Notes: generated by a model not told the origin, from the letters alone. A stretch of 7,191 nt of DNA from Candidatus Poribacteria bacterium (GCA_002699335.1 PACG01000024.1:3077-10267); one strand, 5' to 3'. Shown: positions 1-7,027, counted from the stretch's first letter. A program made the numbers and translations.

Positions 1-508
1 CATTACCGAAATTAATATAAACTCCAGTACAGTCAGGGCGAATTTCAATCGCTTTCTCATAAGCTTGAATAGCCTCCTTCAGTTTCCCCTGTTCTTGCAA
101 CACTACTCCCAAATTGTTGTAAATCTCAGCAGAATTGGGTTGAAGCTGTATGGCTTTGCTATAGGCTTGGGCAGATTCATCTAATATCTCTTGTTCTCGT
201 AGAACGTTACCCAAATTATTATAAAATGCAGATTGCTTTGGATCTAACTCTATAGCCCGTTTGATGAAACCAACTGCTATATTATGTTTGCTTTCTCCAT
301 GAGCAATAACACCAAGAATATGGATGGCTTCAGCATTTAATGGGTAATTTGCCAGCACCTGTTGACATATCTTTTCTGCCTGTTGTGTTTTACCTTCTTG
401 ATAAAGAGAAAAAGCTTGCTGCAATTTAGTTTCTACACCACTAATCGCTTCAAGAGGTTTTCGATAAAAATTTTGTTGTTCTTTTTTGCTCTCTGTTCTT
501 TTTCTCAT
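1..508 (-). CDS. Tetratricopeptide-repeat protein, N-terminal part (C-terminus beyond window)
   Basis: The reverse strand encodes 169 residues in one open frame running off the left edge. Four TPR units are visible at about residues 27-57, 60-91, 94-125 and 128-158. The third and fourth carry the classic pattern FYNNLGNVL / IYNNLGVVL, then an alanine-rich second helix ending in AI-L-P (KAIQLQP, KAIEIRP). A fifth begins at about 162 (VYINFGN). The first 25 residues are basic and polar (MRKRTESKKEQQ), with no signal peptide or membrane segment. ATG at 508 is the first ATG after an in-frame TAA at 524-526; no strong Shine-Dalgarno precedes it. TPRs are protein-protein interaction scaffolds. In this style of protein (opening LQQAFSLYQEGKTQQAEKICQQ) the repeats often precede a sulfotransferase, glycosyltransferase or methyltransferase domain, but that part is outside the window, so the function is open. 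Confidence 0.88.
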   Translation of the reverse strand, partial: MRKRTESKKEQQNFYRKPLEAISGVETKLQQAFSLYQEGKTQQAEKICQQVLANYPLNAEAIHILGVIAHGESKHNIAVGFIKRAIELDPKQSAFYNNLGNVLREQEILDESAQAYSKAIQLQPNSAEIYNNLGVVLQEQGKLKEAIQAYEKAIEIRPDCTGVYINFGN

Positions 509-679
509 CAGTTCTAGTGGGGATTATGCATGAATGTCTTTCGTATCATAAGGAATCAGAGTTAATAAATTAACAATTCAAAGGAATGATGAAGCATTCT
601 ACTAAGGGGAAAGAAAAGTGTAAACAACAATCTAGGTGTCTCAGTCGAGGTTCGGTCGACCAATTAGGATCTTATTAAG

Positions 680-708
680 TTGACACCGTAATATGATATA
701 CATAAAAT
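680..708 (+). promoter_or_regulatory. Sigma-70 promoter for the short-chain reductase
   Basis: A perfect -35 TTGACA (680-685) is separated by exactly 17 bp from TAAAAT (703-708), which matches the TATAAT consensus at 5 of 6 positions. The predicted transcription start is near 715, giving a leader of about 80 nt before the ATG at 795. Seen directly by motif and spacing; not tested. Confidence 0.72.
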
Positions 709-744
709 GGTTCCGCCTTAAAGGCCTGATCTTACTTAAGGAAC
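709..744 (+). promoter_or_regulatory. Imperfect inverted repeat at the predicted transcript start
   Basis: GTTCC-GC-CTTAA (710-721) is complementary to TTAAGGAAC (736-744) apart from a small bulge, giving about nine pairs around a 14-nt loop. It begins at the predicted +1 of the reductase promoter. It could be a 5' leader hairpin or an operator. There is no T-run, so it does not look like a terminator. The function is inferred and weakly supported. Confidence 0.25.
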
Positions 745-783
745 TATGAAATGACACTTAATATCGCACACGACAAGCTAAAA

Positions 784-789
784 AGGAAG
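784..789 (+). promoter_or_regulatory. Ribosome-binding site of the reductase (decides the ATG start)
   Basis: AGGAAG at 784-789 lies 5 nt before ATG 795 but only 2 nt before the in-frame TTG at 792. The spacing favours the ATG as the initiation codon. Confidence 0.7.
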
Positions 790-794
790 ATTTG

Positions 795-1529
795 ATGCAA
801 CTAAAAGATAAAGTGATAATTGTTACAGGTGGTGGCAGAGGAATTGGAAAAGCATTAGCAGTTGGTTATGCCCAAGAAGGCGCTAAAATAGTAGCAGCTT
901 CCCGAAGCAAAGGTCAACTAGATCAAGTTGTTGAAAAAATCCAGAGTCAAGGAGGACAAGCCATTTCAGTACCGACCGATGTTCGGTCTTTGCCGCAGGC
1001 CAAAAATCTGGCCCAACAAACTGTAGACCAGTTTGGTAAAATCGACGTCCTGGTTAATAATGCAGGAATTAACCCTAGAGGCCTGTTTTTGGATTCGAAA
1101 TCGGAAGAATGGGAACAAGCTTGGCAAATAAACGTTGTAGGGGTGGTAAATTGTTGCCGTGCTGTTTTACCTGTCATGCAAGCCCAAGGCCACGGTAACA
1201 TCATTAACATGGGTTCTGGAATGGGGCAGGTTGGGCGTGGTAATCTCAGTGTGTATTGTGCTTCCAAATTCGCCCTGCATGGTTTTTCTCAGTCCATTGC
1301 TGAGGAAGTTTGGGAAGATGGTATTATTGTCAATGTGCTGATCCCCGGTCCAGTCAAAACTGAATTATCACGTCCAATGTGGGAGGGGAGTGGAGAGGTT
1401 CTTGCTAGCAGTGACCCATGGAAATCCCCAGAACAAGTGGTTTCGTCGGCTGTTTTTCTAGCTACACAATTACCATCTAGCGGTATGACGGGACAGATTC
1501 TGAGTATTATGCGTCGAAACTCTCCATAA
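795..1529 (+). CDS. Short-chain dehydrogenase/reductase, classical SDR (FabG-like)
   Basis: The product is a 244-residue NAD(P)(H)-dependent oxidoreductase of the usual length for classical SDRs. The nucleotide-binding glycine motif TGGGRGIG is at residues 11-18. Arg37 after the second beta strand hints at NADP preference, and Asp62-Val63 sits where the adenine ring is bound. NNAG is at 88-91. The catalytic tetrad is Asn113, Ser141, Tyr154 and Lys158 (YCASK). PGPVKTE (185-190) is the usual loop after beta 6, and the end (TGQ..S) fits the family. No signal peptide, so cytoplasmic. The track of hits to expect is 3-oxoacyl-ACP reductase or sugar/alcohol dehydrogenase; sequence alone does not give the substrate. 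It is transcribed alone from its own promoter and converges on the LamG gene, so a role in the glycan cluster is not implied. The gene appears intact. Confidence 0.93.
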   Translation: MQLKDKVIIVTGGGRGIGKALAVGYAQEGAKIVAASRSKGQLDQVVEKIQSQGGQAISVPTDVRSLPQAKNLAQQTVDQFGKIDVLVNNAGINPRGLFLDSKSEEWEQAWQINVVGVVNCCRAVLPVMQAQGHGNIINMGSGMGQVGRGNLSVYCASKFALHGFSQSIAEEVWEDGIIVNVLIPGPVKTELSRPMWEGSGEVLASSDPWKSPEQVVSSAVFLATQLPSSGMTGQILSIMRRNSP

Positions 1530-1653
1530 GACGTAATTACAAACAAGAGTACCCTAACCCTTCCTTGAATTCGAATTCAGTTTTGACTGTAGGAGCTTGC
1601 CAATCCATCTCTTTACTTCTGTTATTTTAGCGTAGATGGCTCTCTCCGAATTG

Positions 1654-2481
1654 TTACCGGTAGATCAACTTGATTCTACCCCAAGTTGCTGTTGTTTTTC
1701 CTTCAGCAGAAACGGAGAGAAAAGACTCAGTGCCATCCTTCATTAGCTGGTTGATTTCATCTTTTGACAAAGCTTTGCCTTTATATATTAACGCTTCATC
1801 CAACATAGCATTCATGAATCGACTAGCGTGAGTCATCATGTGCAGATGCCCGTCATGAGTTCCAACATCAAAATCGGCGCCTGTTTTCTTACTTTTTTCT
1901 TCACCATCTAGATATAAATACATGGTTCCGTTATCTCTGGTTCCAACTACGTGATGCCATTTTTCATCATTAATCTTTTGACCTGCTGCAATATGAAAAC
2001 TTGTCCCCCCTGCATCCCTACAGAAAAAGCTGATGTCGCCATCTGATTGTTTTCCCTGATTGGCATAATAGAGTGCATACCAAGGTTGTTTCTGGCCTCC
2101 CTGCCCATAACTTTTCGCGATTAACATTGGTGGCTGAGGATGGTCGCCAGTTATTTTTACCCAGCAGGCCAAAGTGAAATCTGTCCCTTTGGGAAAATGA
2201 AAATTTTTGTGGTCGTCCACTTCAATCCAACCATCCTTGCCGACAAAGGCGAGCGCGCCACTGAACTGTCCATCTTTTGTCCAATCGACCGCTCCATGAA
2301 TCTTTCCATCGTGACCATTGCCGGATAAGTCCTTGACAACATTATTATCTTTTTTATCAAATAGCCAGATAGCGGTAGGATCGTCCACGGCCAAAACCTC
2401 AAAGGCTGGTAATGAAACACAGAGAAGGCAGGCAAAGACCGTTAGTTTCTGAATTGTAAACCTGATTGCTGTTTTCCTCAT
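1654..2481 (-). CDS. Secreted LamG-like jelly-roll (concanavalin-like) domain protein
   Basis: This 275-residue protein has an N-terminal Sec signal: basic start (MRKTAIRF), a hydrophobic core at about 12-27 and likely cleavage after VLA (residue 31). No good lipobox is seen. The rest is one LamG/concanavalin-like beta sandwich (Laminin_G_3 style). Its hallmarks are AIWLFD (37-42), DLSGNGHDGKIHG (51-63), FTLACWVKI (102-110), KWHHVVGTRD (174-183), YLYLDGE (188-194) and LDEALIYKGKALSKDEI (227-243). Such domains bind glycans or mediate adhesion; no catalytic residues are recognised, so I infer substrate binding on the cell surface or outside the cell. The last residues form a short Thr/Trp/Lys tail after the domain (about 255-275). 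ATG 2481 is supported by GAGG 5 nt upstream (2487-2490). It lies 256 bp downstream of the sulfatase genes and probably has its own promoter. Confidence 0.85.
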   Translation of the reverse strand: MRKTAIRFTIQKLTVFACLLCVSLPAFEVLAVDDPTAIWLFDKKDNNVVKDLSGNGHDGKIHGAVDWTKDGQFSGALAFVGKDGWIEVDDHKNFHFPKGTDFTLACWVKITGDHPQPPMLIAKSYGQGGQKQPWYALYYANQGKQSDGDISFFCRDAGGTSFHIAAGQKINDEKWHHVVGTRDNGTMYLYLDGEEKSKKTGADFDVGTHDGHLHMMTHASRFMNAMLDEALIYKGKALSKDEINQLMKDGTESFLSVSAEGKTTATWGRIKLIYR

Positions 2482-2486
2482 GCTAA

Positions 2487-2490
2487 CCTC
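2487..2490 (-). promoter_or_regulatory. Ribosome-binding site of the LamG gene
   Basis: The minus strand reads GAGG here, 5 nt before ATG 2481. It fixes the start and keeps the whole signal peptide in the product. Confidence 0.65.
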
Positions 2491-2533
2491 AATTTATGTA
2501 TATACGATTACAGTTTTTTTAAAATACGGATAA

Positions 2534-2562
2534 ATCCTATCAGAATTAGCAGAAACTTACAA
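2534..2562 (-). promoter_or_regulatory. Weak candidate promoter for the LamG gene
   Basis: On the minus strand, TTGTAA (2557-2562) and TAGGAT (2534-2539) are separated by 17 bp, each matching 4 of 6 consensus bases. The position, about 50 nt before the start codon, is sensible. The match is no better than could occur by chance in AT-rich DNA. Confidence 0.28.
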
Positions 2563-2737
2563 CTGATATACTTGATCGTTAGGCTTCGATGTTTTATGCT
2601 TGGCTGGTCAGATTCGACGTGACATGTATTCCTTGATTCAGTTCGCATTTGGAACAGATTGCATAAGTGCTATTTTAGGGACACATAATGACTGAAATAT
2701 CTCTTGGTCTGCGGAAATATACCTGTTTTGTTGTCGA

Positions 2738-4252
2738 TTAAGCACCGCAATAACGAGGGGTGTCGAATCGGTCTGTCCACGCTAATCGATCAGACAGTTT
2801 GGCCAGCATATCGTTTCGGATATTGGTATAGCTGTTATCGGCCCATCGGTTATGACGTTCACATGGATCCCGTTCCAAATCGAGTAAAACTCCCTGCCCT
2901 GTACCACCGTAGAGACACACCTTGAATCGTGATTCAATCAACATTCGATAACGACATACATGTCCTTCATAAAAATCTTCGTCATACTCGACCAAGGCTG
3001 CGCTGCTCGACCCTGTATTTCCTTCAATCCAGCTCCGCAATGATTTCCCCGGCAGGGTCGGTGTGGTTCCTTTGCCTTCAGCACGTAACTTAAAAGGAGT
3101 TTGATCGATTTCAACATAATCAAGCACCGTCGGCACAAAATCGAGCAGACTAGCAATTTGATCAGATCTTCCTCTCGCGCTTGCTTTTGGATCCTTCCAG
3201 ATGAACGGCACACGCACCACCTGTTCGTAAGGCCATTTCCCTTTCAGTAGTAAGTGATGAGAGCCAAGATACTCACCGTGATCAGACAGGAAAACTACAA
3301 TGGTGTTATCGGTGTGTCCAGTTTGATCAAGGTGTTGGAGCAGACGACCGACATTGTCATCGATGTGAGTAATCATACCATAAGTTTGGGCGATGGATTC
3401 TCGTAAGGCGGTTTCGTTCCACGAACTATGACTGGCGTTGACATCCCGTTTTAGGTAACCACAGAGGTCTTCATCTTCGTTCCAAGTTTCCGGCAAAGTG
3501 ATCTCGTTAGGATCATACATTTCGCTATAGGGTCGACAGGCAGCAAAAGGATGGTGAGGATCTGGGAAAGAGGTAACAAGAAAAAAATTATCCCCCTCCG
3601 GTACTGAATCAAGAAAGTCCATCGACCTGTCTACGATCCAATGATTATAGTGCAGTTCTGGATCAATTGGCATTCGCCACGCTTGACTTTTCAGGACACT
3701 GTGGTATGCTTCTGCTCGGCTCAGTTTTGCCCTGGTACCTGGAGACTGTGCTTCCACATCATTAACATAATCGCCATTGACATAATTGACATGCCCACCA
3801 ACATAGTCCACCGTTTGATAGCCATAATATGGTAGGGGTAATCCTTTGATCACACCTTCATTCCACAGGTCGCGACTTTCCCACGAAAGGGGACGACCTT
3901 CCTCACCAAAATCAGAGTTACTAAACGGTTGCAAATGGATCTTTCCGACACAATGGGTTCGAAACCCGTTGTCCGCTAACACCTGTGGCAATGTAGTTAT
4001 CTGATCTGTCAATTTGCAACCGTTGGTAATCAAACCGTGTTGTCGGGGAGTCAGTCCGGTATGGAGCGTCGCTCTAGAAGGGGAACAGACCGGATTGCTA
4101 CAGTAGGCGCGGTTAAAACTGGCACCTTCGGTGCATAACTTGTCTATATTGGGTGTTCGAACATCTGGATTACCATGGTATCCAAGACTGAAACTGTTCA
4201 TCTGATCAACGATAAAGACAAGAAAATTTGGTCTTGATTTTTGGCTCATCAT
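2738..4252 (-). CDS. Sulfatase (alkaline-phosphatase superfamily), DQ/DH metal-site type
   Basis: The product is a 504-residue S1-family sulfatase. The formylglycine site CSPSR is at 56-60 within PVCSPSRATLHTG, so Cys56 would be oxidised by a maturation enzyme to the catalytic nucleophile. Metal-site candidates are Asp16-Gln17 (IVDQ), Asp324 and His325 (SDHGEYLGSHH). Lys104 and His106 (GKIHL), His233/His234 (PDPHHPF) and Lys337/Lys339 (LKGKW) fit the sulfate-binding pocket. The DQ...DHG pattern is that of choline-sulfatases and phosphonate monoester hydrolases, not classical arylsulfatases, so phosphonate or phosphate-diester activity is an alternative. No signal peptide is visible, implying a cytoplasmic enzyme. 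The start is one of two adjacent ATGs (4252 or 4249), and neither has a good Shine-Dalgarno. It lies 66 bp downstream of the other sulfatase gene and is probably co-transcribed with it. The gene is intact; the substrate is unknown. Confidence 0.93.
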   Translation of the reverse strand: MMSQKSRPNFLVFIVDQMNSFSLGYHGNPDVRTPNIDKLCTEGASFNRAYCSNPVCSPSRATLHTGLTPRQHGLITNGCKLTDQITTLPQVLADNGFRTHCVGKIHLQPFSNSDFGEEGRPLSWESRDLWNEGVIKGLPLPYYGYQTVDYVGGHVNYVNGDYVNDVEAQSPGTRAKLSRAEAYHSVLKSQAWRMPIDPELHYNHWIVDRSMDFLDSVPEGDNFFLVTSFPDPHHPFAACRPYSEMYDPNEITLPETWNEDEDLCGYLKRDVNASHSSWNETALRESIAQTYGMITHIDDNVGRLLQHLDQTGHTDNTIVVFLSDHGEYLGSHHLLLKGKWPYEQVVRVPFIWKDPKASARGRSDQIASLLDFVPTVLDYVEIDQTPFKLRAEGKGTTPTLPGKSLRSWIEGNTGSSSAALVEYDEDFYEGHVCRYRMLIESRFKVCLYGGTGQGVLLDLERDPCERHNRWADNSYTNIRNDMLAKLSDRLAWTDRFDTPRYCGA

Positions 4253-4318
4253 TGTAATGGGTTTCTTTGTGAGTATCCATGTCAGAATTTTTGAATGGTT
4301 AGTGGTTTAAACAAACTC

Positions 4319-5587
4319 TTACTGCTGTTGCTTCATATGACTTAGAACCGATTGAAGATTTTTCCGAGCGATCTTTGACTCCTCTGTATCTTCCTCAATA
4401 GGATATTCTTCAAGTGCATCGATCACGAGATTATAAAGCTGACCATCGCTGTAGAGTTTCCATGTTTGATCTTGAGCCCATTCCTGCAAATGGTATCCTT
4501 CTTTGGACCATCCTGGCAATGGGTTGTGCCAAGCATAAATCCATTTTCTTGGATTTGGTCTTTTCCCGACCAATTGGGGAAGGAAAGACCGACCGTCACA
4601 AATAGCTTGGGATGGTAGAGAAGTCCCAACGACTTCCATCATCGTAGGCAGAAAATCGCTGCAGTCCACCAAATCATCGCAGACGTTAGTTCCAGTCTCG
4701 CTGTCGCCCCAAGAAGCTATTAGAGGAACACGAGTTCCCGCATCAGTGGATTTTCCCTTACCACCTCGAAATGGTTGGTTGCCTAGCATTGAAACCACTT
4801 CAGTAGGCGACCCGTTATCACCGATAAACATGACCAGTGTGTCATCATGGAGTCCCAAGTCGTCGAGTCCATTCATGATTCGGCCAACGATCTTGTCGGC
4901 ATATTCGACCATGCATTTAAAATTTCCGACATTACCCTTGCGACGATTCTCAATCCACCCAGGACTATCTGGCGTAGGCATAAATGGTCCATGAGTGAGT
5001 GCCATCGGATAGTAAATGAAAAATGGTTGATTTTGATAACGTTTAGCGAAGTCGAGGAGGTACTCAGCATAAAGATCGGGCCCATACTTTCCTTTTGTAT
5101 CTCGACGGAGCCCATTGTTGTCAAAAATCAAAGGATCCGCATACCGCGAGCCCTTGTCTTCGGTGTGCCCGGCGTGCCACAGAAAAAACTCATCGAAACC
5201 AGCATTTTCCGGCAACATCCCCTTGCCCCGCCATTCCGGCTCAAAACTAGGGGGGTTGTAGCTCCAAAGTTGCCATTTCCCCGTGATACAAGTTTTATAA
5301 CCAGCATGTTGCATGTAATGACCGAATGTTTTCTCATTTGGATCAAGAATACCGAAAGCCTTCCAATTGCGAAAATTATACTTCCCAGTCATTATCTGGG
5401 CGCGAGTAGGTGTACACAACGGCAGTGCGTAGGCATGAGTGAATTGTGTGCCAGACGCAGCCATAGCATCGAGATTAGGGGTGTTGTAGGATTTTCCCCC
5501 GTAGCAACCGAGACACTCAAAACCCAGATCGTCAGCTAGGATAAGGATAATATTTTGCTTTCGCTGTTCCACCATAACACACTTCAA
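4319..5587 (-). CDS. Sulfatase (arylsulfatase-type), DD/DN metal-site type
   Basis: This 422-residue S1-family sulfatase is cytoplasmic by prediction, as it has no signal peptide. Its site is CTPTR at 58-62 (LPLCTPTRAQIMTGKYNFRN), with Cys58 the formylglycine precursor. Calcium ligands match the classical set: Asp19, Asp20 (LADDLG), Asp257 and Asn258 (IGDNGS). Lys104 (GKW), His199 (ALTHGPF) and Lys277 or Lys279 (RGGKGKSTDAGTRVP) complete the pocket. The usual GKWHLG reads GKWQLW, so Gln106 replaces the expected His. Two starts compete: TTG 5587 with GGAG 5 nt upstream, chosen here, and ATG 5575 four codons later with only a weak GAAG. The difference does not affect the domain. The neighbours, a second sulfatase and a glycoside hydrolase, point to desulfation of a glycan, but the exact sugar and linkage cannot be read from the sequence. 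Confidence 0.93.
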   Translation of the reverse strand: MKCVMVEQRKQNIILILADDLGFECLGCYGGKSYNTPNLDAMAASGTQFTHAYALPLCTPTRAQIMTGKYNFRNWKAFGILDPNEKTFGHYMQHAGYKTCITGKWQLWSYNPPSFEPEWRGKGMLPENAGFDEFFLWHAGHTEDKGSRYADPLIFDNNGLRRDTKGKYGPDLYAEYLLDFAKRYQNQPFFIYYPMALTHGPFMPTPDSPGWIENRRKGNVGNFKCMVEYADKIVGRIMNGLDDLGLHDDTLVMFIGDNGSPTEVVSMLGNQPFRGGKGKSTDAGTRVPLIASWGDSETGTNVCDDLVDCSDFLPTMMEVVGTSLPSQAICDGRSFLPQLVGKRPNPRKWIYAWHNPLPGWSKEGYHLQEWAQDQTWKLYSDGQLYNLVIDALEEYPIEEDTEESKIARKNLQSVLSHMKQQQ

Positions 5588-5592
5588 TTTAT

Positions 5593-5596
5593 CTCC
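5593..5596 (-). promoter_or_regulatory. Ribosome-binding site favouring a TTG start for the DD/DN sulfatase
   Basis: GGAG on the minus strand lies 5 nt before TTG 5587 but 17 nt before ATG 5575. The spacing supports the TTG, although the ATG remains possible. Confidence 0.5.
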
Positions 5597-5658
5597 AGTT
5601 TTGATAATGGTTAAATCTCGGTAATCTTCGCTCCGTACCTTTGATATAGGCGAAAGTC

Positions 5659-5687
5659 ATTTTACCTGGTTTTTGATTTTTGCTCAA
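5659..5687 (-). promoter_or_regulatory. Candidate sigma-70 promoter of the sulfatase pair
   Basis: On the minus strand, TTGAGC (5682-5687, 4 of 6) is followed after 17 bp by TAAAAT (5659-5664, 5 of 6), the same -10 hexamer as the reductase promoter. Predicted transcription begins near 5652, leaving a leader of about 65 nt. This suggests the sulfatases can be transcribed independently of the upstream hydrolase gene. Confidence 0.5.
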
Positions 5688-5745
5688 TAAAATTTTGAAA
5701 CCTGATCTTTAATGCTGGAAACTTATCCGACGCTTCGTTTGTACC

Positions 5746-5758
5746 GCCATAGTATGGC
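5746..5758. promoter_or_regulatory. Perfect 13-bp inverted repeat upstream of the sulfatase promoter
   Basis: GCCATA-G-TATGGC is perfectly symmetric. It sits about 60 bp upstream of the predicted -35 of the sulfatase genes and about 60 bp beyond the stop of the hydrolase gene. No T-run follows on either strand, so it is not a typical terminator. A regulator-binding site is a reasonable guess. Confidence 0.3.
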
Positions 5759-5815
5759 ATAATCATTAAGTTAGATACTCTGCTTTAGAAAAAACAAATG
5801 TGTATATGAGATCAG

Positions 5816-7027
5816 CTATTGGGTTTGGATAGTCAGGCATTCGCCTATTTGGCGACGCAATTCCTCTAACTTATTCTCGTCTTCGGAGTAATCAGTGAAG
5901 TCAGTTACCATTTCTGCAATGATCTGCTGTACCATATCTTCGCCTACAGTTTGACTAAGCAGTTCGAAGTACTCAATATCCTGCATCCCTGCCAAGATAC
6001 ACTCTAATCGTTGAGAACTGACCGGCTCATCTAGCCCCACTTTCTTTCCTGGATATAATAGGGAGCCGTTGCCAAATGAGCGATCGTCAAACCAAGTGGC
6101 CATGTCCTTCCATGGATCAGATACTTTTTTCCAATAGGTGGTGTCCCAATAGAGTAGGCCATCCAGATGGTATCGCCAGAGTTGCCAGAATAATAGTCGG
6201 TGAAGGATACCTTTTTGATGTACGAAAAAATTACAGTAGTCACCACCTGGTCCAGAAACATAAACCCAAATTTCTTCTCCCAAATCCCGTCGCTCTTCGA
6301 ACCGTTTCCGTAACTGACGGTCACTGTCATAAGTACTGATGTGAGGGCACCATACCCAAGTAGTTCCAGCCAGTAATTCAACAGGATCTTCGAAGCTAGG
6401 GCGTCTGCGCAAGGGTGTGACTATCCGAGCAATGGGATTCTTCTGGTGGATTTGCTTGCCAGCTTCAATTAACCGTTCGTAGTCTTCTTCCTTTCTCGGC
6501 TCATCTACCGGATAAAATAGGGCTTTGCACAACAGCCCGTGGGCAACCAAGAAGTCGATATCACCCCGATTCGCCTGGAAAGAAGTCACTCGAGGATCTC
6601 GCAGATACCTTATACTTTCAGCACTCGCTACGCTGGTTGGAGTATAGTAAGGCGAGAGGCGATGATCAACTAGTATCTCGTAGTAACGCTGTTGTAACAA
6701 AGCTTTGTGGCTCTCCCCTTGAGATTCATGGGCTCTAAGCACTTCAGGATAGGATATGCCAAAAGCGGTACGCAAGTGAGGTGTAACGGGAAGATTAAAC
6801 GGCCATACATGAATTCTTAATGGAATATGATGGGTTGCTATGCCTTGAGCACTAACTAGCAGCGTTCCCTGATACAGTCCTGATGGGCAGTGTTCTGGGA
6901 TAGAGACCTTTATCCAAACAGGCTGGTTGAATCTTGCAGGCACCGTAAAGCTTTCCTGTAGTGGAGGCAATGGATCGGGCCACGCTCTGATACTGGGATC
7001 TGTTAGTTCTGGAAACCTTCGTTGCAA
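5816..7027 (-). CDS. DUF4091/GH123-like glycoside hydrolase, catalytic part (5' part in another frame)
   Basis: The 403 residues read from TTG 7027 carry the end of an N-terminal beta-sandwich (WPDPLPPL 16-23, QPVWIKVSIP 35-44, SGLYQGTL 49-56) and then a TIM-barrel-like catalytic domain. The adjacent acidic pair Asp175-Glu176 (FYPVDEP) matches the catalytic Asp-Glu dyad of GH123 N-acetyl-galactosaminidases. The C-terminal region, LLYPG (323-327), EPVSSQRLE (334-342) and GMQDIEYFELL (347-357), is the DUF4091 hallmark. The TTG start is probably an artefact: it has no Shine-Dalgarno, it begins inside the N-terminal domain, and the frame is open upstream to a TAA at 7139-7141 with no ATG. The missing N-terminal residues are found in a neighbouring frame (see the next entry), so the true gene extends beyond the window. 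The linkage and sugar specificity are inferred from family resemblance only. Confidence 0.8.
   Translation of the reverse strand: MQRRFPELTDPSIRAWPDPLPPLQESFTVPARFNQPVWIKVSIPEHCPSGLYQGTLLVSAQGIATHHIPLRIHVWPFNLPVTPHLRTAFGISYPEVLRAHESQGESHKALLQQRYYEILVDHRLSPYYTPTSVASAESIRYLRDPRVTSFQANRGDIDFLVAHGLLCKALFYPVDEPRKEEDYERLIEAGKQIHQKNPIARIVTPLRRRPSFEDPVELLAGTTWVWCPHISTYDSDRQLRKRFEERRDLGEEIWVYVSGPGGDYCNFFVHQKGILHRLLFWQLWRYHLDGLLYWDTTYWKKVSDPWKDMATWFDDRSFGNGSLLYPGKKVGLDEPVSSQRLECILAGMQDIEYFELLSQTVGEDMVQQIIAEMVTDFTDYSEDENKLEELRRQIGECLTIQTQ

Larger units (their letters stand above)
509..794. other. Divergent intergenic region between TPR gene and reductase
   Basis: This 286-bp AT-rich stretch separates two divergent genes and has no convincing ORF. 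It contains the reductase promoter and ribosome-binding site, listed separately. For the TPR gene the best minus-strand -10 candidate is TATGAT at 545-550, about 37 nt before the ATG, but its -35 is poor. A 14-bp inverted repeat, GTTAAT-AA-ATTAAC (561-574), covers that -35 region and could be an operator or simply AT-rich chance. GGTCGACC at 654-661 is a short perfect palindrome with no evident role. Confidence 0.5.

Noticed and set aside
561..574. GTTAATAAATTAAC inverted repeat as an operator of the TPR gene
   Set aside because: Six-base AT-only-like arms in AT-rich DNA are expected by chance, and the associated promoter is poor. Mentioned only in the intergenic entry.
792..794. TTG as start codon of the reductase
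   Set aside because: The ribosome-binding site is too close to it (2 nt) and ideally placed for the ATG at 795.
1566..1579. 14-bp perfect palindrome TGAATTCGAATTCA between the convergent reductase and LamG genes, considered as a bidirectional terminator
   Set aside because: It is AT-rich with no loop and is not followed by a convincing T-run, so it would form a weak hairpin. Kept only as a curiosity.
2482..2737. Possible extra small gene between the DQ/DH sulfatase and the LamG gene
   Set aside because: The only open stretches are short, lack a ribosome-binding site and show no protein-like pattern. I see only a weak promoter candidate here.
4847..5539. 230-residue plus-strand open frame opposite the DD/DN sulfatase
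   Set aside because: It lies wholly antisense to a gene with all sulfatase motifs, has no recognisable domain and its composition looks like a mirror of the sulfatase codons. It is a shadow.
5787..5800. T-rich stretch on the minus strand just after the hydrolase stop, considered as a terminator
   Set aside because: No GC-rich stem precedes the T-run within the usual distance.
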